Positions 37,608-48,359 of a stretch of 64,000 nucleotides of DNA are shown here, in pieces. The stretch comes from Orthonyx spaldingii (taxonomy: Eukaryota; Chordata; Aves; Passeriformes; Orthonychidae): assembly GCA_013397795.1 (NCBI GenBank), contig VZTJ01005306.1, forward strand, positions 1,186,808 through 1,250,807, written 5' to 3'. The position numbers were made by a program, and so were the translations under genes. Every line of letters begins with the position of its first letter. Position 1 is the first letter of the stretch. The notes beneath the pieces are model-generated. The model was given only the letters and a program-made list of their open reading frames with translations, did no database searches and was not told the origin of the DNA.

Positions 37608-38165
37608 TGAAGATAGATATAGCATGCAGCCTAAAATTAACCACACAGCTGCTTTTTCATTCCCCCTCAGCCCCACTGCAGAGGGACAGGAGAGAAATCA
37701 GAAGACCAAAAGTGAGAAGATTCAATGGTCAAGATAGTGTAATAGATGAAGAAATAAAAAGGAAGAAAAACCAAAAGAAAACAAAGCATGTGGTGCAAAG
37801 GCAACTACTCACCATCACACACAAACAGACTGATGCCCAGACACTCTCTGAGTGATGGCTGTCTTTCTAAAAAAGCCCTCCCTTCAGTTTTTATTGCGGA
37901 ATGTAAGATGGAATATCCCACTGGCCAGTTCAGGTCATTTCTCCTGGCTGTGTCCCCTCCCAACTTTTTGTGCACCCCCAGTCAACTCTCTGGGGATATA
38001 GAGTGGGAAAAGAAAAATCCATGATGCTGGGTAAGTACTGCTTAGCAGTAGCCAAAACATTGGTGTGCTACCAATGCTGTTTTAGTCACAAATCCAAATT
38101 ACAGAAATATGGTCCTGCTATGAGGAAAACTAACTCTGTCCCAGCCAGACCCAGTAAAATATACA
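37608..38165 (-). mobile_element. Older, diverged LTR related to the one at 14.5 kb
   Basis: The order of landmarks matches the LTR at 14550-15186, with more substitutions. They are 'cacacagctgctttttcatt' near 37641, 'ccccactgcagagggaca', an A-rich block, 'caactactcaccatcac', 'cttcagtttttattgc', 'tggccagttcaggtca', 'tcctggctgtgtcccctccc' near 37940, 'tttttgtgcacccccagtc', 'aaaaatccatgatgctgggt', 'gtactgcttagcagtagcc', 'ttggtgtgctaccaa', and an end near 'actctgtcccagcc'. It lies in the same orientation as the first LTR. The ends are approximate and no target-site duplication was established. The greater divergence suggests an older insertion. Confidence 0.7.
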
Positions 38166-38942
38166 AAGTTATCTTTACCAATGAGATGATTATTGATCTA
38201 CCTACTCATGTTTGGAATTTATTCCCAGAAAACATGTGTATTTGCATGAACTTAAGTTTAAAAGTGTCAATAATTTGGAGGAAAAAAATATTATGTTGTA
38301 ATGCCAATACCAGCCATTACAATGCAGAATAATAATTACCCTTACAGAAATCTAAACATATTAATGTACAGAAATGCATCTGAAAGATTGAAGTTATTTT
38401 AATCCTGAGCCATAGTATTGTGCAGAAACTACAAGACAGTATCTGAGAAAAATTTGTACTTGTATTCAGATTAAATTTCATGTATTAAAAAAATTGCTTT
38501 TCATAATCCTTGTTCTTCTGTGATTGAAAGAAAAAAATTTTCATATATTTGAAAGACACCAGGAATACTGTGGATATAGCTATAGTAAGTACTGACTAAC
38601 ATAATTATGAAATATTTTTCTTCTTTGCAAGTATGGGGAAAGAAAGAGAAAAAACAATGTTTTTTGGGAAAGGGACAGTTTGAGGATTTTACAGTTCATA
38701 CCTAGCTGACCTTCAACTGAAGGATTATATAGAGAAAAAACCCCAACAATGCCATGTAAGTACTCAGAGTTCTTAGTGGCTGGTTACATCTTAATGATTT
38801 TCATGGGAAGGAGTTCCAGAGCCAACTACTTAACATGACCATGGAAAAGCAACAAAACTGCATCTGTATGATGAAACTTCTTACCCTTAGAATTCATTAA
38901 GTTGTTGTATTTCCACTGAAAAGATTCTTAACAATAAAAACA
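38166..38942. other. Non-coding AT-rich unique sequence
   Basis: Nothing is recognised apart from a short plus-strand frame continuing from the LTR, which I consider chance. Confidence 0.65.
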
Positions 38943-39091
38943 ACATAGAATTATAGAATCACAGAATAGTTTGGGTTGAAAGAGATTTTTAAGAGTCAAT
39001 TAGTCCAGCCTCCCTGCTGTAAAGAGGGACATCTTCAACTAGATCAGGCTGCTCAAAGCCCCAACCAGGATAACCTTGAATGTTTCCAGGT
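38943..39091 (-). mobile_element. CR1 LINE 3' end fragment
   Basis: The reverse complement of a CR1 tail: 'tagaattatagaatcacaga' at 38947, 'atagtttgggttgaaagaga', 'gtccagcctccctgctg' and 'ctagatcaggctgctcaaag'. The element runs on the minus strand and is 5'-truncated at about 39091. Confidence 0.92.
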
Positions 39092-42000
39092 AACATGTTT
39101 GGTGAAATACAGAAAAATGCAGTTACAAATTTATATGCATCATAGTTCAATATTACTTACTATATATATTTGCTCTGTCATTATTGTTGTTTTTTCTCAT
39201 AATCCAGATTCTTGAGAATTCAAATCAAACATCATCACTTCTAAACACTACCAAGTTATATCTTTTCCTTTGACAGCCACAACTAGCCATGTCACACTTA
39301 TTTTTGAGGCACCCTGGATACGTTTATTGCAACTGTTGTATTCTTGAAGCCCCATGTGCTTGTCAGCGTGGACTGACACTGCTATCAAACTGCTACAAAA
39401 TGACACAAAAAAGCTAAATCAAATAAACCTAGCTCTGTCTATTCAGGTGTGCCTCTCAACCAGACAAAAGCAATCTTATCCATTAAATTGTATTGATGAA
39501 ACACACTAAGACAGTTTGTTTTCTTCTTGTTACTTCAAATGACTGTATTTGACAATTACTTGCACTGCAGTAAAAGACCCATATTGGCTCATACAAGGCC
39601 AGAGGATTCAAGAGCCTTTCAAAATCAGATGTGCCTTTTCTATGCCCACAGGTCACAAAGAGGTGGAAAGCTGAGCTGGCATTGACCTGGTTCTGGACCA
39701 ATACAGCCTTTTATATAGAATTCCATTCAATTTCTTTACCCTACTCTGAGATGGTACAACAATTTTTTCACGCTCAAAATTTCTTCTTGCTCAAGGTTAG
39801 GGTGTCATACTTGAGTGGCAATGGATCAGAGGTAGCTGACTTAGTCTATCTTGAAAATGCCTCAAATGATGAAGAGCAGATTTTGTCATAACCAGCTGAC
39901 TTTTCTAATCTTCATTTTAAGAAAATAAAAATGTCAATAATTAATTTTTTCTTTCCTAGTTTAAGCTATTAGGACTCTAATTCCTTCTTCAAAAATATTT
40001 CCTGTGTTCATCCATTCCGTCTCTAATAAATTAAAGCTATATGTACTGAAATGAATTACTAGGTATCTAGAAAAAGATGTTTGCTAGAACATTAGATAGA
40101 GAATGCTGTCAGCCTGGACAACAGGAAGACAAAATGGAATGTGTCTCCTATCATCCATAACAGGAGCAGCCTGTAAGTGAAATGAAAGAAAAATCCTTCC
40201 ATGCATCATTTGTTTAACTGAGATTAGTGTATAAACATGAGTGAAATTAGACAATTAATGACAGATATTTACTGTGAGGCATATGTCTTCACAGTGTATT
40301 TATACTCAAACAAACAAACAACAAGAGGTACAGTGCAGCTGTTGACACTGAGGCAAAAGACAAATAAGGCCAGTAAAAGCAAGCCTTTATTTTTCCATAC
40401 TGAAATGTTTGCTCAAAGTAAAGCCAAAAATTTTCCTTTTTAAATGGTGATGTATGGCCACTTCACTGTGCACATCTTAAGCTTAATTTCATTTCAGTCT
40501 TGAAAGAGGTCTTCTGGAATGTCACAGGAGCAGAAGACCCACTTAATTCTTGCTTTTTCCAGCTTGGCCAGGAGTGTAATGGACCATGCATTTAGGAAAA
40601 TGTTGTTTTCATGGATTATACTGACGCAAGCATTTACATTTTTCATTCCTGTTCCAGCAGCCATATATAAGGTAAAAGGATTAAATCAATGTAAAAAGGC
40701 TTTCCAAATTTCAGGGCTTTGGCCCACAGATGACTGTGATGGTGCACCACTGAACACTAACCTCCGAATGCCACACTGCAAACTCTGAACAAAGGGTGCA
40801 CAACACAAGGAGAGAAGAAGTACCCCAATGGTAAATCTGTAGCCATGTGGTGGTATCGATAATCTGGTAGGTAGGCAGCCTTCAGTAGTTTTATCATATA
40901 AATCCTTCTGAATTTGCTGAACTGGTTTTACACCACTACGATTTTACTAGAAGGACACAAAAATGCATTAAGACATCTAACTCAGCCTCTCTGATTACTG
41001 CATTCCCGTACTGTTATTCTACTGCTCTCTAATTTTAATCAGACCACTACATTTTTGAGAATTGAGCAATATTAATTATTAAATTTTAAGGCAGGGAAAG
41101 CAGGGATAGTGCCATCAGACATATCTAGACGGAGGTGGAGTACCTTTTCTAGGACAATTAAGAAAGCTTTTGTTTTTAAATGAAGCTTTTGACTGAGGCT
41201 AACAGGTCTAAACACATCAATACATATTTCACAAAAGCACATTGCTACAACACTGCTTCAGTGGACCCTCCCAGCAAAAAAACCCTACTAGTTTATCTTA
41301 TTCAAAATACCCTATGCTACTGTGTTTCTGCATATAGAGGCCACAGAAAGATAGGCCAGCCAGGGAGCTGGTGTAATCTGATCCATTCAAATCATGCAAG
41401 CAGCTATGGACATCAAGATTTCAGTATTTCCATATTATGAGGTTCCAGCACCATCTGTTGAGAGATGGCAAGGGCTTCAAACCACATTAATACAAAGGTA
41501 GCGATAATAACTGGTACTGTCACAATTTACTAATGAATAATGAAGTACAAATAACTGGAAATAGGATGGAGAAAGGAAAGAAATCTAGGCTAGTGGAAAG
41601 AACAATATTACACTTTAAAGCACTGCAATTAATTTATCATTACTGACTTCAACCTCAGATTATATTGTTCTGAATGTTGTTTACTATGTCTCTGTTACTA
41701 GAGAGCTTACACAATTTGAACCTCTGACATTCTCATCTCTGGAAACTGATGGAGAATTTTTGCATTCATTAACCTTAATATGCTTTTATCAGTCTCAGAA
41801 CTAAAAACAAACAAACAAAAAAGCAGCTATATCCTGAGTAGTAAGAAGTTCAGCTGCAAAAAACAAAGCCCCTGAAACGAGAACAAAAGGTGACAGTAAA
41901 AACTGGTTGATGAAATAGCTAGTGAAAGAAGACTTGGGTAGAAAGGACTGAGACTTGAATAAAGTAATCAATTACCAATGGCCAAGGGGCATTTGATATG

Positions 42001-44306
42001 TGAAAAGAAGAGAGATTTTCTTTTTTAGCTGTTGTTTTCTTTTCCCTATATATACAGAGCATACAGAGCATACAGAGCATTATATGAATTACTGTTTTCA
42101 TTCTAAAAGGAAAAAAAATGAACTATTACAAAACAAGCAAGCAAACAAACAAAAAAAAAACTCCATAAGAAAAACACTATGGACAGCTGTTTCATACTGG
42201 ATAGCTTTCAAAAGGTAAAGATGTTTAACAGGAAATATTATATATTTCAAACTTATAAGTAAAAATTTGGTTATTTCTTCCTTCATGGGACATTAAATTC
42301 TGAGTAACATTTTTGCCAACTTTTTTTGCAGTCATGAAGTTTCATTTAAAACCCAAAGTGAAATAATTCTGTTCATTTAAAAATCACAACAGGTAATTTG
42401 TGATAATTATTAATTTCTAAAAGTTTTAAAAATATTTAAAATGAAATCTCACACTGTGAATACACAACAGGCTTATAAAATGCTTACTGGGCCTTGGAAG
42501 GTCTATGAAATGACTCAGTAAGTTTCTGTTAGGTGTCTCCATACTGGGAAGTTAGTCTTTACTCTTCTGCAGTAGGAATTTAAAGTTGCTGTCACTCACA
42601 CTACATAGATTCTTACTTGTGTGCATATTCTGATCTGGGATAATTTTTTTCTGTGGAGAAGTCTGGGTAACAACGTCCATGCCAGAGTCCAGACCTACAC
42701 ACTACATGAATGCAAGCTAGAATGTCAAACTCAGTCCAAGCACCCTTTCTGTCATTGATAACTAGTACATTTCAGTCCTAATGTAACTTACTTTGAAATG
42801 TCATTTTATTGTAGCATCTTTCTGCCAGCTGAGTAAAATAAGGATGCCAGAACTAAGAGAAGGGGGAAAGAGGAACATGAAAGGCTGGTTTACAATTGAG
42901 AGGCCCTTCTGATTACTTTCTGATAGTATCAGGCATATGATAACAGATCTAAACCATATTTTATAAAGTAATAATCATTTATACTTGATTTTTCACTGAG
43001 AGAGCTCTCCGTGTTTCTAATTTATGTGCTGTTTAAGACATAAATTTTGGAACCGCACAGAGGAGCCAACTGTGAGTTAAAGACATAACATAAAAAGATA
43101 CATGAATTATCAAAACTTTCATGATGTGTGGTACATCAGAATAAATGCAAGATGCCTTATTCTCATAACCATTTCTCACTAGAAGACCAATTATCACACC
43201 CAGAACACCTTTACGAACTCAGTTCTGATCTTCATTTTCCTACTGCATGCTAGACTGAACTTATGAAAAGTATGGTATAAAAAGAATGTTTTGTGTGCTT
43301 TGAGCTTTTAATATTTCATTATCAGTTTTGCAGTTTAGGAATGTGTACTTTTAGTCCTTTATGTGCTTTCTACCTGGCCCTATATGTTTGGGCCACAGTA
43401 ATAACTCTAAGAAATAGCCTCAGAAGATGCCATTTTTTAAATGTTCTTCTTTAGGCAGAATTACAACTATAAAACATTTTAAACATTCATATTTTATTTT
43501 TATTATAAATAATGTAGACAAAATTGCTAAAAGCAATTGAAGTTGAATTGTTCACTGAGAACACATTTACTTAGGTCTGTGTTCAAAAAGGTGGCAGGCC
43601 TCAAAGTTTGATGTCTTGAGATTTTTAATGTCCAAGAAGAAGCAGTTTCAAAGATATCTGAATCAAAAGACAACCTGCAGAGGTTTTCTACCACCCTTTT
43701 CCAATCAATGCAAGTTATTAATATACTGCAAATTAAGGAGTACAGGCTCCCTGGGAGAGTCCTGTAATTTTACCTTCACCCTAAAATCTGAAATTTCAAT
43801 ACTCACACCATATCACAGGATAAAATAATGACACTTGACTTCAGAGAGCTCTTTCAGTCTGTTATGTATTTCATCATTTAAGGATTATCCAATTAAGCTC
43901 TCCAGTTAGTAAAAGAAATCTTTATGCTGACCCTGTCTCTAAAAACACTGTTAAATCTAATGAAAGGTTCCTGCATGTTTGAAATTGCAAAATCACTCAG
44001 ACACTGAAACTGTGAAGTGTGTTTGAGCTTCCAGAGCCACCTGCTGAGCATGTCCACAAGCAGTAAGGGAGAGCTAACAGCTTCACAAGGGTTTATCGAA
44101 AAGAGCCACTGTGGAGAAGAATCTCCTGCACCAGCCAGTAAAAATGCTGACTGCAGGTGTTTGATCTCCTGCTTGTGTTCCTTGTCATTTGCATGCCTGA
44201 CCTAGTACTGAAAAAAAGTGTCTCTGCCTACTGAGGAGTAAATCCATTGCACTGACTTTCCACCAAGTGATCCTAATGTTTTAGACATACAAGAGCCTTT
44301 TTTTGT
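39092..44306. other. Non-coding AT-rich unique sequence
   Basis: No gene is supported. The longest ATG frames are 89 codons (+, 40519-40788) and two of 86 codons. The first ends with a short 'SGLWP' stretch vaguely like the C-terminal part of some DDE transposases, which I consider too weak to call. Simple repeats include caaa tracts at about 41807-41822 and 42137-42160 and a 9-bp repeat at 42054-42080. Confidence 0.6.
42054..42080. repeat. 9-bp perfect tandem repeat x3
   Basis: Three identical copies of acagagcat. Because the unit is a multiple of three, an overlapping frame translates it as a repeated tripeptide, but nothing suggests that frame is used. Confidence 0.95.
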
Positions 44307-44349
44307 TCTCTCTCTCTCTCTCTCTTTTTGTTGTTGTTGTTGTTGTTTT
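44307..44349. repeat. Compound microsatellite (TC)n-(TTG)n
   Basis: A TC run at about 44307-44325 is followed by TTTT and then a TTG run to about 44349, passing into a GGTT-rich stretch to about 44385. Confidence 0.95.
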
Positions 44350-47300
44350 TGTTTGGGTTTGGTTGGTTAGTTGGTTGTTTTGTTTCATTGGAGTTTTTTT
44401 GCTATCTCTGTAGCAACATGGTGAAAGGAATGTGGCAGTAAAAAGGGAGATAAGGAAACAAAGTCTGCACCCTTGCACAGTATTGTGATAATCTGTCATA
44501 TATATGCCATTGGTCCTAAAGAAACCAGAAGACACTCTGTAAAATCACTACAAAGAATAAAATAAATGACATCTAAGCGCATATTCCCATGTACCTGGCA
44601 CACGTTACTGCCTGCACTTGGCTTTGCTTAGAACAATTACAATTACCTGTGTGTAAACAGAAATAAAAGTGGGATTTCCTAAACAAATACTCTCAGATAT
44701 CAAAAGCAGCAGAAGACAAAATGGTCTGTGGATATTTCCAAACATGTCCTAAACCACCAGGCACACAATCTTGTGCTTTCTCCTGTCCTCCTCCTTTCAG
44801 TAATGCTGCAGTCACTCTGGAAAGCAGCCTTGCTCTCCAGGGTGGAGGGAAATCACAGCACAACAAGCTCCATGCCACCATGACCAGATTTCCTCTGGGA
44901 CGTGTCTTCAGCCCTGGAGTCCTGCAACCACAGTAAATTTGGTCCTTTTGCTTCAGCATGGCCATAATTAACTCTCCCTTCTCTCTGAATCTGCTTGCAA
45001 CATGTAACCAGTTACAGATGAATTTTAAGAGGGGTCCCATCATGTTGGGAGGCCAATGAGAACGGCTGTCCTCTGCCCATACCCTGGACCCTGGTGAACC
45101 TGGGGTGGGAGGAGAATGTGTGGCTGTGCCTGGCACTGATCTTTTACCAGGAGCAGAGCACTGCTGCAGACCAACTGAGGGGGAATTTTATCGCCAATCA
45201 AAAGGCCACATAATGACTTTTAAGCACTTCCCAGGTTAGGCAGCTGCTGAGCAGGGGGTGTTTGGATTGCCTAGATACAGTCTTAAACCTAGAATAACTG
45301 GCTTCTAAGGTGAAAGCTAATTCTCTGTGATGTCTCAATGTGCCATTTATGCTGTGCCACCAGGGAACTCAGACGTGCTGCGCTTGCCTACCTGATATGA
45401 ATTCTCCTTTGATAGTTACCAGATTGCCTATTAGTTAAAGCCGTATAAATGTAATACATGTGGTTTCTATACCACCTGCATATTCACAGTTCTGCCATGA
45501 ATTGAGATTCATAAACTGGGATAAAACTTTTACAAACATTGATTTTATGGCAAACTGCCTCTGGGGAAAATCACATCTTTTGTTAAGGCAACAGCCTTCT
45601 GCCAAGTGGAAATCATGTCACTGAAAATCCCATTCTGCATTGTCCATTTAATCTCTGCTTGTAATTTTTGCAGGGTTTTGTTTTTTGGGTTTTTTTTAAC
45701 CTTTTATGTAAACAATAATGCTCTCAGCATCAAAAGATAACGCTGGAAGAAATCCAACAATGGGGTATATACAAAACAAGAAATATGAAATACTTTTTTT
45801 CTATTCCATGTGTCTGCTCTACATGTGGTACAAGTTAAACAACCAGTCATATAAAAAATAAGGTTGGGATTATCTATTGCAAACAACTGAAGTGTTTAGT
45901 ATTACTACTTGTAGGATTTGCATTTACAAATACTACTTTTATGAGGATATGTGTGATATGTGACATGTGAAATAAGATGGCAATATTACCTGATAATGTC
46001 TTTATTAATGCTGATCAGTAGCATTAAAATTACAATCAACAACTAATGTATAGACTATAACTCATCTGTCTGTAAGTTTTATTGTAACTAAATGGTGTAT
46101 AAGAAAAAGGATAAGAAAAGGTGACTGCAGTTTTTCCTAAAGATAAATTCCCTTCCTCAAGTTCAACTGCAAAATATCTTGTGTTGCTTCCTCTTCTGAA
46201 AGCAGAAGCCATGCACAGACAGAATATGGACAAAAGGAACCGACAAATTTATGGTTTATGAGATCAAGTGATTGCAAAAACTTTTAGATTATTGTTGTTC
46301 CATAGAGACGGCCCTGACTCTGAACCCCACATTGCTGTCTCTAAGAGCTGGGGAAAAAAATGCAGTAAAAACTTTTTCCTCAGCTAGACATGATTAGTAT
46401 GTTTGCTCTTGAGACAGTACAGTGGGAACAGTCTATAGTAAGTGACTTTTTCCATGACTTTTTCTACAGTCTCAGCTACTCAAGGCAGAGGGGCATCACC
46501 ATGATTATAAAAATTAAATAAAGAGGATGCACTTGACTGCATCCTTCATCTCTCCCCTCTTCTATGCAGAAAGGGAGTACACAACTGAAAAGCTACATAG
46601 GAAAATCAGTAATGTATTGTAAATGGTGAACAAAGTATCCAGCAGTGAATAAACTCTCATCCTGTAGCCTGCAAGAGAACTTTTAATCTATCAGGTAATT
46701 CATTGTTATTGGTGTGCAATATTGTAATTCAGTGTGACCAATGGAAACAATATTCAGTACTGAAGAGCCAGCAAAGCAGCAGGTCCAAACTATCTGCATC
46801 TCATTTCAGATTTAATTATTGCAATAACATCTCATTTGCTTCAAGGTATTATAATTATCTTCTCATTGGAAATTGAGTGGTATTTTAATATGAATGTAGT
46901 TAATGAGGCAATAGGTTGAAAATGTCCATAACATTGGGCTTTAAAGAAGAACAAACTGCTTTAAAAATTGATCATCACTGAAAGTTAAGTGCATTTTCAC
47001 TCTGCCAAATGCAGAGTATACACTCAAGTGATTTATAATAATTTTTACAAATTGCAGTGGTTTTTAGTTAAAAATTGCTAATAAATGCAGGCATTAATTA
47101 AGAGTTCTTCTGCTGCATTTGGCCATTTATACTGTATCAGGCCATGATTTAAAATGTAAATGCTCATTTAATTTGAGGACAAAGAAGAAAAGTCTGTCAC
47201 AGTGAGCTTTCAGTTCTCTTGTACATTAATAAAATACTTTGGTACATTTCTAATTTATCTAGATTGTAAAAAACATTTCTTCAATAATGCTGTATACAAA

Positions 47301-48359
47301 CATTAGCATTTTATGTCTTAATTTATATCTATTGGACTATATATCTTCAACATACATAATTTTTTTAAAAAATAATACTTTTAAAATTATCTAGAATTGA
47401 TTTTTAATTATAAAGTGTTCTCTGGAAACTTTAAAATAAATTATTAGGATGATGAAGATGATTTGAGATTTAAAAATCACCCAAAGCCCAAGGAGATGTT
47501 TCTACATAACTGCATTATAGTCCTGAAATACTCATATCCATAATCCAGGATAAGATGCTCCCTAAGAAAATATTTTATTTTTTTTTTAATGCCATTATTA
47601 AGTGACCTGTTACAAACACCTCAGGATACACTAGTTATTTCCCTAAGGACTGTCTTGAGACACTGAAACTGATTGCTACCATTTGCTAAACCCTTTCTGC
47701 TGCCTGTAAAAGCCTGAAACACTTGGTATTTTGCAAGCTGACAATTTCTATTTGGCCATTAGAAACTTTAAACATTTAATTTTTTTAAAGTTTTAGTTAT
47801 TTTGGTTTTTTTTTTTTTTGATCACATGTAACATGATCACATATTCAACACAGAATTTAAGATAACTCAGGACTACAGCAAAAGTGCTTTGTTCCTTGAG
47901 CTTCAGGGAACAGTCACAGGTGAATGATTCTAAGACTTTTTCCCCCCACAAAATATGGCAAAGTTACCATTAAAAGGTTAGATTATTTTTGCTCCTGCTG
48001 TACTTACATTTTAACTTATGACCTTCTTCCAAATACTTTACTTTTAAAAACCTGAGGGTTTTTTTAGTCTGACTTCCTTACTGGCATCCATTCCCCATGT
48101 TCTATTTTCAACCCAATGAAGCAAATACAGGCCAGAGAAGGTTCATTACTTTTTTTTTTTTTACTTCAGTTTATTTTCATGTGAATTTCTTCTCTACTAT
48201 TTCTGACTGCATGCAACATTGCTACTTGTTAACATTTCATTCTCTTCCAACTTGCAAAATTTTTATCAAAACTAATCTATGAGGAGAGAAGCAATATGGT
48301 GATGAACTCCCAGGGATTACTTTGTCTATGTCTCATATGCCAATACCACAATATAGTTC
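44350..48359. other. Non-coding sequence with a GC-richer patch
   Basis: No gene is assigned. The longest ATG frame is 147 codons on the minus strand (44693-45136), in the GC-richer patch 44700-45240. The translation is rich in P, G, S and R, lacks any recognisable domain, and a 71-codon plus-strand frame overlaps it. Stops are rarer in GC-rich DNA, so chance is likely. The part from about 46700 to 47240 has the texture of a conserved regulatory element and is listed separately. T-runs lie at about 47577-47587 and 47809-47820. Confidence 0.55.
46700..47240. promoter_or_regulatory. Candidate conserved non-coding element (unverified)
   Basis: AT-rich but high-complexity sequence, without microsatellites, containing many homeodomain-type cores (taatt, attaa, ttaattaa near 47095) and tttgc/gcaaat-type words. 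This texture is common in vertebrate developmental enhancers and also occurs by chance in AT-rich DNA. It is an inference only. Confidence 0.2.

Noticed and set aside
40519..40788. 89-codon frame whose end (SGLWP and neighbours) vaguely recalls the C-terminal part of DDE transposases
   Set aside because: Only a handful of residues agree, and no catalytic triad or terminal inverted repeats are seen. The evidence is insufficient.
44693..45136. 147-codon minus-strand ATG frame
   Set aside because: P/G/S/R-rich composition follows local GC content. There is no motif, a competing plus-strand frame exists, and chance is the simpler explanation.
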